Positions 20,213 to 31,859 of a stretch of 64,000 nt of DNA are shown here, piece after piece. This stretch comes from Elymus sibiricus (Eukaryota; Streptophyta; Magnoliopsida; Poales; Poaceae): the NCBI GenBank assembly GCA_039707655.1, contig CM077676.1, positions 374,608,114 through 374,672,113 on the forward strand. Direction: 5' to 3'. A program made the position numbers and the translations under genes. Below the pieces are notes generated by a model. That model did no database searches, had not been told where the DNA came from, and saw only the letters and a list, made by a program, of their open reading frames with translations. Each line of letters begins with the position of its first letter. Positions within the stretch are counted from its first letter, which is position 1.

Positions 20213-23200
20213 TCGTCCGGTGGGAATATTTATGCGTTCTATCCATCATGATCTGGACCACTAATTAACGGTTGGCGTGTGTGGATATAGAACGCTTCTC
20301 ACGACGTGAAGCTTGGCGAGCTATGGCCCCACATGGCAGTGAACCTGTCCTTGGTATCATGTATAGATCGTACAACCATCATATATGTGGAGCATTTCCA
20401 TAGATATATGGCATTTTAAAACAGAAAGGAAACAGATGCAGTTCCATATAGGATATAGTGTTACTGCGTCACCCTTCCAAAGGACCATTACATTATATAG
20501 CATATGTCTGGGTAATATATTGTGTGAACTTCACAGTTTAAACAGAGGCAACATATGTAGTTCGTAATGGGATATAGCTAACTGCTAGTTACTGGGCCGC
20601 CCTTCCAAGCGTTATTAGATTGCAGAAGGTGTTGGATTATGTGGTCAAATGAGAAAAAATACATACCAAGTAGCTATATTAGTCCTTAGAAGATACTCAC
20701 TTGTTGCAATAGTACGCGCAGGTTGGGATATTAATATAACTATATTTGGACATGATAACACGGTGTTTACTCTCCAAAGTTTTGAGTCTAACTTCCACTG
20801 TTTTATAGTTCTTCCCTTCCAAACAGCGGAAGAGGCCCTAGATTCCCTTAAAAGGGGGGTTGCTAAAGATGAGGAGCTTGATTTGATAGTAGCGGAAGTT
20901 CATCCTGGCAATACAGAGTTGGGCACCTTGGTGCTGTTTCACCACATCCTGAATGAACTTGAAGTGCCTCTCATCAGTAAGCATTTGTATTCAGAGCTGT
21001 ATTGTTTTAAGAAAATTTCTTCCATCCCAAACTCATTAATCTAGGAGTGTTGTTTCTTGGCTGCAGCTATGTGTGCCTATGATGAGGCAGTTTCTGCACG
21101 CATGACCCTTCGAACATGCTTCAATGTGGTTAAGCCGTTGGATACTGAAACCGTCAATTTTTTGAGGATGAGAGCACTGCAACACAGGTCTTTTAAAAAT
21201 CACAGGTCTGAACCTGAGGATGAAGAACAAGATGCGTTGAACGCGAATGTCTATTCAGATAATCTGGGTCGGTTCATATGGAGCAGTGAGCTCCATGAAA
21301 AGTTCTTGCAGGCTGTTGCAGTGCTTGGGGCGTGTAAGGCTATCTGCACTTGGCATAAATTAGTCATTTGTTATGTTTAACTGCTGAAAAAGCATGACCT
21401 TTGAGTGTGTGTTTTCTGTTTGGCTAACAGTTGCTACGGCTAGAAAAATTCACCAGTACATGAATGCCAAGGATTTGAATTTGACCATACAGCACGTTGC
21501 AAGCCATCTCCAGGTGGGTGATCGATTTAGTTTATCCGCAACTGCGGTATTGCCAGTACATCAATAGGCAGTATGTACGTTTTTGTTAAATTTTGTTTGT
21601 TTAATAGATGATCATAAGTAGTAGAAGCTGACAACCTATGCATTTGCATATGCTAGTTAGTTTAAACTGATTGAACGTTTGGCATTTGAGCCTTATATTT
21701 TTCTTCCGTCCTATGCACTTTCCCGAATGAAACTTTTTTGTTTTTGCCACTAATTAAGATGATATTGTCTCTCTCTGCTATAGCCTTGAGGTTCGATGCC
21801 ATGGCCATTGTTCTGTCCCGTCATTGGTTCCCACCACTACAGCTGACAACCCCCCTTCCTTGGCCATTGGCCATTGATTGCCACTGCCAACCTGATCCCC
21901 CATGCATGAATATTTGGTTAAGATGGAAGCTACTACGTACTTACCATTTCTACACATATATATTGATTAACCAACAGAATGGTTGCGGCATTGCCTAAAC
22001 TAATCTAGCAGAACCAGCTAATTGCAAGAGATCTTCTCACGGTGGTCATCATTACACGATTCCTGAAGTTGCAGCTGTATGCCACCGCTTGGACATCACC
22101 TTTGTCACTGTTTTGTACCCTGGCACGTTAAGTACCAGCAGCTAGTGCTGCTCGGACAAAGTCACGGTCTCCGAATCTGGCTCGGATTCGGATTTCTGAT
22201 TTGGCAAGATTTTGAGGGACATGGTAACTAACAGATGGAGGCTGGCATGGATGCTGAGTGACCAAAGAAATTGATGTTATGTGCAGATGAGTCCTTTTAG
22301 CAACTCATGTGCTCATTAACATACAGTGATTGGACGAAAGGGAAAAAGGGTAAAAGAGAAACAAATACCTACTGGAATAGCAACAACAACATAATAATCA
22401 ATTTTTTATGATTGGTTTGATCTTAGTGCGAAAAATAAAACATTTCCCTCTGCTATTTATTTTGTGTAAATATAGGTTCTGCATTGTTCAATCAATTGGG
22501 TAATTTTCTGTAGCAACAGTGTCTGAGTTCACAAATTTTTAAAGAACTATGTGCACACTGTTGAAGAAACAAATAGGAAGAGAACTTTATTTAGTATTTG
22601 ACCTTTTAATTCACACCCCAGTAGAAGCTCACACAGTTACGAGCAAGCTCACATCCTAAATACAAGGGTCAAGATTCCATTTTAACAGGATAACTTGGAA
22701 GGAAAGAATGTTTCCACCGTGATACTTTACCGTGTGTCCTTTGTTATTTCTTTATTTTCCAGAAGAAACACATGTACATGGATGTCTCATACCTGCGTCA
22801 GTACTCAGTAGTCAGTACTCTCTGTCTCTGCATGCCATGGAGATTAAGTTTTGTATGGTGCTCTAGATCAAATTTCAAATTTCCAAACCATGCGGCTTCA
22901 GGGGTAGATTTTGTTACAGAACCAATCACAATTGATTTTTTTTTTTTTTTGCATGTTAGCAAGTTGTCCTAATTCGTAAATAATCAAACTATCCAAAGCA
23001 TTATTATAACCCAGTTTACCAAATCGACGGATTAATAATTGTTATCACGTTTCTGCGAATTTTGTGAACAATGTACTACTTTATTGGTATTTTCTCCTTT
23101 ATCGTTTAAATTGGGGGCTTATTGACGTGACTTTGGTCTACCCTTAGCTGATGCTAGCAGTAGGGTTTTGGCTTCCTTTTGGCCTTGTTGCTAGTGTTTG

Positions 23201-23668
23201 TTTGTACCGTTCGTGCTTTCTTGGCACTCTCCTTCTAATACAAAACGAAACACGTCCGGGCGCGTGTTTGAGAAAAAGAACGTGCATACTCGACAAGTTT
23301 CAAGTTCATCTATTTCTGCGTTGTTATGCTAAAGCGCTAAAATTTCTGCATTACGCTCACTTTCTATATTGTAATGTGTGATCCCTGTCTTGAATGTTCT
23401 GTTCTGTATTGTGATGTAGAAACACCGGCTGCGGGCGCAGAAGTTATCTCACAATGAAGAGGTTTATCAACATTATGCCAGCATGAATGAATTATCTGAG
23501 ATGATTGCATCAGCATACAAGGCAGCCAGTGCTAAACCCAATAATCATCCAGCAACAACCCAGACGCAGTTCACACATGGGATTGCCTCTGCTATCTGGG
23601 ACAAGTATCCCGGGATGGTGTGGCCACATGTGGAGGGAATTTCAGCAGGCTCTGCTATGTGGTACAAT

Positions 23669-23829
23669 CAATGTTTTAAATAGCGGGCTATGGCAAATAG
23701 CGGTGGACCTTCAAAAAGGCTATAGCGGGCTATAGCGGGCATTTTGTACATGAGACAGTTTAGCGGCACCCTGCTGAAAAGGCTATAGCAAGGCTATAGC
23801 GAGACTATAGCGGGCTATTTAAAACTATG
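23669..23829. mobile_element. 161-bp hAT-type MITE inside exon 5
   Basis: The ends are CAATGTTTTAAATAGCGGG on the left and, in reverse complement, CATAGTTTTAAATAGCCCG on the right, with CTATAGCGGGC-type repeats inside. A perfect 8-bp target duplication GGTACAAT flanks it (23661-23668 and 23830-23837), as expected for hAT elements. Removing the element plus one TSD copy restores the surrounding frame exactly (…MWYN then YPGKPWG…), so it landed in a coding exon. Confidence 0.95.
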
Positions 23830-24128
23830 GGTACAATTACCCCGGAAAGCCGTGGGGACAAGTGGGGGAGAGTTCGGCCGGAGCACGAGTTTCTCAGACT
23901 AATGCACGCCCACCTCCAGTTCTGATACATGGTACCAAGTCCATCTGGGATCAGCACGAGGAGAGCCTGCAGTACTATAATGAGAGCCTGTCATACAAAC
24001 GCGAGGTGCTGCCTATAAGGAGCAAAGCACTTGATGGATATGGACGCAACATTTTCGTCAACCTGGAGAGAGAGATCAGTCGTGCTGAATCAGCAGGCAA
24101 GATTGTCATCGACCTGGAGAGCGACGAC

Positions 24129-24290
24129 GTGCACGCTGCAGTTACTCCGCAGGAAGACACCATGGACAAGGTGCATGCCGTAGTTGATCCACAGAAAGAT
24201 GCCATGGACGAGGTGCACCCCGCAGTTACTCTGCAGAAAGACACCATGGACGAGGCGCACGCCGCAGTTACTGCGCATGAAGTGAACGAG
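24129..24290 (+). repeat. 42-bp coding tandem repeat (14 residues) in the response-regulator C-terminus
   Basis: Three full units start at 24129, 24171 and 24213, with a partial fourth from 24255. Each encodes a version of VHAAVTPQEDTMDK. The period keeps the frame. This adds acidic, low-complexity sequence to the putative activation region. Confidence 0.88.
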
Positions 24291-24761
24291 GTGCCTGCTG
24301 CAGCCATGGGCGCTGGTTATCCGGTGGATATAGCAGGCAATGCCCTGCTTGACGGTATAGACAACTACCACCTCGCTGCGGAGAATGCGCAGTCTGAGCC
24401 TTTCAGTGACTGGGAAGAGCTAGAGAAATTCTGGATGAACCAGATGGAAGGACAGGGGCAGGAGCAGCAAGGCCTCGCACCAGTGGATCTGCTCCAGATA
24501 GACGGCATTGCGCCGGATGAACTGCTCCAGGAAGACGAAGCCTGGAACCAGGCACTTCAGCCGGCGAACCCGGCAAATGTCGTCGACAACACACCCATGG
24601 CTGAAGAACCCGCCGCTGGAGACGCCCCGTACGATCCTGCGAACCAGTCCGGCGGCGCCGAAAACGTGTTCTGGGTCTGGAGCCCCCAGTTTGCGGGCGA
24701 CGACTACGGCATGCCGTTCTAGGCCTGCCGGAAGAGGGGCAACTGAAGAACTGCTTTATCT

Positions 24762-24780
24762 TAATAATAATAATAATAAT
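24762..24780 (+). repeat. (TAA)n microsatellite in the 3' flank
   Basis: About six TAA/AAT units lie 40 bp after the stop codon at 24720-24722, in the probable 3' UTR. Confidence 0.9.
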
Positions 24781-25139
24781 GACTGGTGAACAGTATAAGC
24801 AATAAGGGTTCCTGTGGAGAAATCCCCGGGAGATATATGGGAGAGCTGCTGATGCTCGGACATATATCCAGTGCTGTGTGGCATTGGTTAAACCCATTCG
24901 TTAATCGGTTGTGTTATGACATATATCAGTTTCCAGATTTTTACATATTATCTTCCTCTGTGATGCATTATGACCTGATAATTCCGTACGTGTGTCTGTG
25001 CTATCTAGTCTAGGGTGTTTGTTCTTCGAACAAAGGAGCGCCACTGCACCAGGCTCCCAAGTTCAACACTAGTTCTCTCTCAGTTCTCTCTCTCTCTCCA
25101 AAAGAAAGAGCAAACACTTTGGTTTTTAGGACTGCTTTT

Positions 25140-25700
25140 GCCAGGCTTCTTTGATTTGACCCAATTTCGCAGGATTTTTTGTTTGCAGGATTTAAATCCT
25201 TGGAAAAAATAAATTATGAGTAGTTTGTTTGATTTCAATCGCGTGATTCGAATTCATAGAAAATTTCCATAAGGGTTTATTTCCACTCTATTTGGATGAA
25301 AATGTTCATCCACTGGTACAATTCTTCTATTTTTCCTAGTTTTCAAAACACTCATTGGTACTGAAGTTTTTACATCTTATAAGATGTATTGGAATCCTTA
25401 TTTTTTCTTTGTTGGTTCTGATTTATATGTTAAAATTATTTTAAGTTTTTTTCCAAAGGATTCCTTTACACTAGGCTTCTTTGATTCAACAGAGTTCCGT
25501 AGGATTTTTATTGGGAGGATTTGAATCATTAGAAAAATCGTCCTGTCTAATTTATTTGATTTGCACTGCAGTATTTGAAATAGAAACATTTCATAAGGAT
25601 TTCTTAGCACTCTATTTTGGAGGAAATTTTTTATCCAATGTCACAATGCTTCTATTTCTTCATGTGGTTTTCAAACGCCCATTGGTAGTAAACTTTTGAG
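25140..25700 (+). repeat. Two diverged direct copies of an AT-rich dispersed repeat
   Basis: The copy at about 25142-25370 (AGGCTTCTTTGATTTGACCC … TCCACTGGTACAATTCTTCT) is followed by one at about 25475-25690 (AGGCTTCTTTGATTCAACAG … ATCCAATGTCACAATGCTTC). Shared landmarks include GGATTTRAATC, CATAAGGRTTT and TTTTCAAA. The copies look like a non-coding mobile element present twice in direct orientation. Clear TIRs and a superfamily could not be assigned. Confidence 0.6.
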
Positions 25701-25839
25701 ATACTATTCTTCTTATAAACCCGTATGGGCTACCCGGCCATAGAGGGCACTTGCACGCGCTGCCGCTTGAGGGCCGTTCGATCTTTTTACCGTCGTATTT
25801 TTTTTGGCGCTGGCGTTCGGTCAACTGCCCATTCGTTTT

Positions 25840-25859
25840 CCCTCAAAAAAAAAAAAAAA
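25840..25859 (+). mobile_element. 20-bp A-tailed micro-insertion with 17-bp TSD
   Basis: CCCTC followed by a run of A is bracketed by identical 17-bp copies of AACTGCCCATTCGTTTT (25823-25839 and 25860-25876). The body is the same CCCTC-(A)n as in the insertion at 17352-17368 but in the opposite orientation. Confidence 0.75.
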
Positions 25860-25899
25860 AACTGCCCATTCGTTTTGCACGCTTAAGCTGACTTCACAG

Positions 25900-27200
25900 G
25901 TAGATGACTGGTAGACCTTTGCTAGGTGTGGGGTCTAGGGAACAAGACGGGGTTTCTTCTGCTTTGCGTACGTGAAGATAGACAAGCAAAAGCCAATCGA
26001 GACAGCCCAGTGAAACCCTCAACAGCCGCCACTCTGGCTTCTCTCTCACACCACGGCGACCCCTCGCCTCTCCGACGGCGCCTCCCCATCTCTCGTCCCT
26101 GCCCACGTTCTGGAGATGGAGCCGCCACGCGCGGTGGTCTGGGCCTGGTGCAGGTCGTCGCGGTGGGGGAGCAGGGGCGACTGGGTCTTCACGGTGGGGG
26201 TGGGGGTTGAGGAGGATGTGAGGATAAGGAGGTTGGCGTTGGGGGAAAGGAGCAACGAGTCACGGCGTGGAGGAGGCGACCGGAGATGGATGGATCTGGC
26301 CGCCGGGCACAGATCGCCACTGCCGATGTCTTCTCCCCTTTCCCATGTGCTCCATCGCCGGCGCCCTCCTGGGGTTCTTCTTCGGCTTGCTCGTCCTCAC
26401 TGCATCGGTCCGTCTCCCTCCCCTACGTCCCCAAGGCCAAGGATCACACATTTCTCATTTCATTTGTCCTTTGGAGAGCTCCTTTTCATGCTTGACAAAC
26501 TGCAACTAATTTTATTTATTTGGATATGCTATAGGATTGCTGACAAGCAGAAATCTCTATTTTGTAAATACATATCTACAACATGAATTGGCATGAAAGG
26601 TATCTTTCCATTCTCATTTACTTGTTTGGTTTGTATCAGGTGATGAGGATGACACAACTCTATTTTATTGAGACGAGTATGGTTATGCCCAGAGCTGCAA
26701 CTTCAACATTGCAATCAACATTAAAAGAGGAATTTACTGTTTACAATCTCGAGGTTTGTAGTCTGAAAGAACAACTTCTACATGAATACTTGTTTTTTGG
26801 TATTTGAAAAGTAGAGCTCCAGCAACAATTCCGTCACGACATGGTGGGGCTGCAGGGGAGGGGGAGGAGGCTGGCGATATGAGAAGGAGCATGTCGGTGA
26901 GGAGGGAAAGTAGAAGGATGCGGTGGAGGACTATCAGGGGGGGGGGGGGGGGGGGCTTCCTGCAGTACGACGCCTTCCCATGGTCTCGACTCGGCGCTGC
27001 CATGCACCGTGGTTACGGATCAACCACAGGTCGGGGCGGTGTGGTTTTCATGATGGTGTGGAGGAGCAGGGGAGGGTGAGGAGGATGGAGGGCTGATCAT
27101 ATGGTCCAGCCATCTTCCTCCCCCGGTTTCTCGGGGAGGGTTCACACGATTTGGTGCTGAAGGCAGGAGGCTCTCCGGAAGGCAGAGTCATGGTGAGAAT
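25900..27200 (+). other. GC-rich gene-like region, unrecognised relic
   Basis: The region resembles the 5' part of a plant gene: a GC-rich stretch with an ATG at 26116, another at 26346 opening a hydrophobic MCSIAGALLGFFFGLLVL that could be a signal anchor, and an exon-like segment at about 26641-26753 bounded by a TATCAG acceptor and a GAG|GTTTGT donor. No frame continues convincingly between them, and I recognise no family. A run of 20 G occupies 26937-26956. It may be a broken gene, a non-coding RNA gene or captured fragments. Confidence 0.3.
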
Positions 27201-30200
27201 CCCCTGCTTCCTAAAATTTGTTGGTTTCTTTCGTGGTCCAGTAAAATAAATAAATGGGAAGTTGATACAGAATTTGTTCTCATAGAAATAGAGTTGCAGG
27301 ATTTGTTCTTACAGAAATAAACATGGCAAGTGGATTTCCTCTCACCTCTACACTTGCCGTTAGTGGCCGAAGAAGTCTGCTATGCCATTTATTTCGTACT
27401 ACCAATGTAGATATTGAGAACTATATGAACTGATGCACCTTGTGGTTATAGATCCTTATGATCAGATGTTTCCTGATGAACTCTGAAACAATTCATTCCC
27501 TATACTGTATTTAAATATCTTGCATTTGCACATAATTTGTACTAGAAATTCATTTAGGATTCGTTTAGGTAAATCCAGTAAAACCTACTTTTGCAGGCTC
27601 CTGATTGTGTGGATATTTTGTGGCTTCAGAATTATTTTATTCTTCGCCTTGTGGCATCAAGTTGCAGGCTTGCAGCTTCTCATCTGATTTCCACTCGCTG
27701 TCGATGGCAATGTTACTATCTTTACAAAGAGCTCAGTCATGTACTGGATTGAATACAATCTTGTCATTTATATGATTGATACAATACAATGCTTGATTCT
27801 ATTTTGTTGCCCTGTTGAGCTTCCACATATGTTTATCCCTGTTCTGTTTTGTGTCCTTATTTTTTCTCTGTTTTTTGGAGAATCAATTGTGAAGGTAAAT
27901 AAAACACTCCATGTATGTTTCCATTTTGTTCTGTGGTGATGCTAGGGTACAGGTTTATATCTTTTGCCTTGCTCAGCTGCGTGCTCTCACTTTTTCTTGA
28001 CAAAAACATGCTCATCCTTTTTCACTTAGATTTGGTTCTTATTAGCATTAAGTGGTATGCATTGAATATAACTCTACATTTATAGAGGTCAAGCATGGCC
28101 ATGACGTGCATCCTTTTTTGAGTCCTCAGTGCTCCTAAATAGTTAATGCAACTACCATTTATTTTCTGCTAATAATATACTTGATCTATAAGCAGCGAAG
28201 GGTGAACATTGGTGTAGTTATAATACTTTTGAAGATTATGTGCTTCTATTCTAATCAGGAGTGTTTTGCTGCCATGTCATGCCTAAGTCGTGAGCCTTTC
28301 ACCTTATTTTCTTTGTACTGGACTCATTTCCAATTCTTTGGTTTTAAGAATGGGGGCAACTAGCAAGACCTATGTGGTGCTCATGTTTCAGATTTTTTTT
28401 CCACATTGCACCAGAGCTGGCGTCCTTGCCAGCAACCTCTCCCGCAGGTATTGCAGCTCCCCTTTTGTTTTTTTAATTGTTTCCTGTTCTCTGACCATAT
28501 TCTGCTTCAGATTTTGTTTCATTCTTGTTTCCAGGTTCTTCACATCCATGGCCTATTAATTAGTCACATGTCCATAAGTTTTTTATCATGTCTATTAACC
28601 ATCTCATCACCTGAGTTATACATCTGGATGGCCGTGAGGGTTAGAGGGACCGTTAGTATTCCCTTGAAGTGCAAGCATCATCTTCTTTAAATTGGAATAG
28701 TTATGCTAGAAAACATGGTCAGCGGACTGTACCACGGAATCATATTTTCAGTAATTTGTGACGGATCCAAAATAGCCAACTTAGTCAAGATCCAAATGGC
28801 TGCAGCAATGTGTAGATGCACGGAGAAATGTAACCAAAATAAGGAATTAAGGATGCCTCATAGGCATGTTTTCACTTAAGATATATTAGAATGACTTCAG
28901 AAATATCCCAGGTAATATTGATTGTAAAGTACCAGTAGCTTATGCAGATGGCTGCAGTGTGTTGGCTGAACATCAAAGCTTCATGTTATTATTGCTCAAC
29001 ATAATCATTATTTTTTTGGTTTCCTGTAAAGTAGCACTAGGTTCTTTTGCTGCCAATCATTAATTATCTGATCCCATGAGGCATTATTACCATGCTAGCT
29101 CTGTATATTGCTGGTGGTCTTCCCACTGTAATTCACTGTCAACATGCCGTTACTTTTGAGTTTTGCTTCTTTTGTTCTTACATGTAATTCCTTTGTTCCA
29201 TCTTTGTTATATGCCAGTGCTGATGACTTGAAAGTGAGCTTCCTTTGATGTGGCTATTACCGTCCAATGACTTGAAGGTGAGCTTGCTTAATAAGCTCGC
29301 GATCGAGTAAGAAAATGTTGTTTGATGTTGTTTTCACATCTCTCTGAAATTTCTCATTGGTATGTAGAGAAATAACTACTAAGCCATACTAAATGTGGAG
29401 CCTCTGTTTCATCTGTGTTTGTATCCATGAATATCTTGAATTGGTTTTACTTTGATGGTTTATTGTTTGTCAGAATATAGGCTGCCAGTTTTATTTTTCT
29501 TTGCTGTCAAATAGGATAGGCATATGTACTTCTATTTGTTTCGCACTATTTAAATTCCTCACTGAAATACAATTTAATCCAAAAATCTCGCTCTTTCTCA
29601 TCCGATTATGCTATATGAATGACACATGTGATATATATAATGCTTACTGTTTCATTCCATTTGGTTACCAGTACACTACAATAACCAAATATTCAGCTTT
29701 AATCAGGTTCTTGTGCTATGGGATGCTGGCTAATATACATTCCATAATACATTCACTGATTTCTCACACTCTTCTGCATCATTCAAATGCCTGTTTTGTA
29801 TTTTTCCTATGATTATTGTTTTAATCAGTGAACTTGCTAAATAACAGACATTCCATAATGTTTGTTGAATGTTGATGCTGGCTAATATATTATGCTATAG
29901 CTTAGATTTAGGCTTACACTGGAAACTTTGGAAGTAAATTTGTCTTTATTTAATCATTACCAGTTGCCTATTAGCTTTTTCAGTTGAGTAACTGACATGT
30001 TCGTGCTAGAAAACGATGTGGGTCTGCGATGTGAAAACTTGGAGAGGGGGCTGATTTGTCTCTGTTATGATGTGTTGGAATTCCAAACGAGTTTGATTAA
30101 TTACAGAGGATATCATCAGAATAGTATAGTATCTAATTCATGCTGGTGGTTTTGTGTAAAATAGGTTATTGAACTGATGAATATGCTAATCCATCACTTG

Positions 30201-31205
30201 ATTCTCCTTCCTGCTTGCAAATAGTTTCTGCTTGATGTGATTATGAGCAGCTGCCTGTTTTTCAACTACAGGTGTCCTTTGCTTAATGGTTTCTTTTATT
30301 TTTCTCACGGCCAGCTTGCTCGAGGTATACCTGCAAAGCCCAACGCATCGATGGCGCCACTGGCGGCATCAAGGATGGCATCGCTGAGATACTCTTTTGG
30401 GTCGTGGAAATTGGCGCCAACGCCAACAGTTACTCCTGAACCACCATCGTCGATAGGGTCAACATCTCGTTGAGGTATACAAAACAGTCCATGCATTTCT
30501 GTCTTCTCATAACTTTTACATGCTTCAATCCCACTCCTTGACAACAGTGAGCTATCATGCGGATGAGGGCGGAGATAGCCACACCTCCTTCAGCGGCTAC
30601 CATATAAGGTGGAGGCAAGAGCCAGGGTTGCACCCATCGTCCGATATCATGGTTGCTTGCCCCCCTACAGATTGAAGTTATAACCATTTTTTAGTTACTC
30701 AAGCTTTCAAACGTGCATACTTCCAAATTACCAATTGATGCGTTCTTGTTTTCTGTTACCCTAGGTGCATTATTTAGGTATGACTATATCTATTGAAAAT
30801 TTGGTGCCTATGATATATTTTCATAATGTTGTGTTTTGCTGGTTAATGGTTCTATCAGCATGTGTACTTCTTAAGTGCAACTAGATATTAGCTTTGCTTT
30901 AGTTAGTCGACAAGATGTGTTGTACGTTTCTTATAGCAATGATAAGTATTATTTCTTAGTGCCTCCGGTTTTATTGATGTGTCCTACCAAACTTGATGTA
31001 ATACTTATTATGGGTTGTTCATCTGAATCATATGTTTCTTTTTCTTTTGATCCACGTATGGCCTATGACACTACATAATGCTTCGTTCTAATTGGCTTCT
31101 TGCGCCATTGGCGCATATTGCCTTTTGTTTTTCTTTCCCGTTGGTACATATGTATGGTCATTAATACTCAAATAGTCCTTGCTCTTCGTTCGAGTCTTGC
31201 GCCAG
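27200..31205. other. Long AT-rich stretch with intron-like character, no gene assigned
   Basis: About 4 kb without a reliable coding frame. Pyrimidine tracts followed by AG, and short open segments (for example 28406-28450 and 30300-30470), give it the texture of introns. A short duplication occurs near 29230-29290 (TGACTTGAARGTGAGCTT twice), and GATGCTGGCTAATATA recurs at 29722 and 29874. It may be intronic sequence leading to the terminal exon at 31206. Confidence 0.35.
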
Positions 31206-31431
31206 AGGCACAACGGTTAATATCTATGAAGACCACAGTGATGTACCAATTACATCTGGTGATGGAGCTACTTACGTCGTCAGTCGCTTTATCAAAGGAG
31301 TGAACAAAAGAGCCACCATTACAACAAACTGGAGCGAATTCTTCCACACAGTAAATATGGAGGGAAGACTATATGCTTTTGCCTTCACCATAATGCCAAA
31401 GGGTGTACATCTGACCATCCACTCCCTCTGA
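31206..31431 (+). CDS. Orphan terminal exon, possibly B3-like
   Basis: After an AG acceptor (TTGCGCCAG|A) a 74-codon frame runs to TGA at 31429-31431. It reads GTTVNIYEDHSDVPITSG, then DGATYVVSRFIKGVNKR, TTNWSEFFHTVNMEGRLYAF and MPKGVHLTIHSL. The pattern of hydrophobic strands, a W-x-x-F core and a 'G-x-x-Y-x-F-x-F' block is reminiscent of the second half of a plant B3 DNA-binding domain, but the likeness is weak and from memory. Upstream exons were not identified. The region just before the acceptor is duplicated near 31740-31800, where the exon itself is not repeated. It is probably the last exon of a gene relic. Confidence 0.4.
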
Positions 31432-31847
31432 TGACATCGTCGCTACCTTTCGCTATCGACCAATTATATAGCTTAAGTGGAAGACTTCTGTATTTATAAT
31501 AATTTTTGCGCCATGTAAAATCTGCTTCCCATTGGCATATGCTTTTGTCTCGACTACTTACTTATATGACCAGAGTAGATCGTCCTTTTGAACCGCTATG
31601 GTAGCCTTGATCTTATTTTATCACTTGGTAAACTTTTATAGTTGTGTGTGTAATGCTATATGTGAACCTATGTCGCTGCTTTTTCCATATGTAATATATA
31701 CTCCACATTTCTTTCGTTTTGCTTTCACACTGCTACTAATGTATGGTAGTTATTAGTCAAATAGTACTCGGCCTTTGTTTGTGTCTTGCGCCAGGGGGGG
31801 CACAACAATGGGTGGAATTAGTAAGATTCAAGAAATACGTGGTGTTC

Positions 31848-31859
31848 TCCCTCGGAAAA
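31848..31859 (+). mobile_element. Possible 12-bp A-tailed micro-insertion with ~15-bp imperfect TSD
   Basis: TCCCTCGGAAAA lies between AAATACGTGGTGTTC (31833-31847) and AAATGCGTGATGTTC (31860-31874), which match at 13 of 15 positions. It resembles the micro-insertions at 17352 and 25840 but is older or coincidental. Confidence 0.4.

Larger units (their letters stand above)
19777..24722 (+). pseudogene. Type-B response-regulator-like gene (receiver + GARP), interrupted by a MITE
   Basis: Five exons with GT-AG introns and consistent phases: 19777-19864, 20809-20976, 21067-21333, 21431-21513 and 23420-24722. Ignoring the MITE at 23669-23829, they give 579 codons, a size fitting type-B response regulators. 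Residues 1-115 resemble a receiver domain: Asp10/Asp12 (VLDQDP) and Lys108 (NVVKP) are kept, but the phospho-acceptor Asp is Glu59 (DLIVAEV). Residues about 151-209 form a GARP/Myb-like DNA-binding domain (GRFIWSSELHEKFLQAV … HVASHLQKHRLRAQ). The acidic C-terminus contains a 14-residue repeat and many Pro/Gln/Asp/Glu residues, plausible for activation. Family knowledge: such proteins are nuclear transcription factors of cytokinin signalling. The MITE adds 169 bp, introduces an immediate stop after residue 285 and shifts the frame, so full-length protein is unlikely unless unusual splicing removes it. The DNA-binding domain would survive in a truncated product. Confidence 0.85.

Noticed and set aside
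26116..26586. 156-codon ORF starting MEPPRAVVW
   Set aside because: It has no recognisable domain, the composition changes abruptly along it, and competing frames exist on both strands. It was kept only as part of an unassigned gene-like region.
26937..26956. Run of 20 G as a G-quadruplex regulator
   Set aside because: A homopolymer G run in a draft-prone region may be real, but nothing ties it to a gene; length may also be a sequencing artefact.
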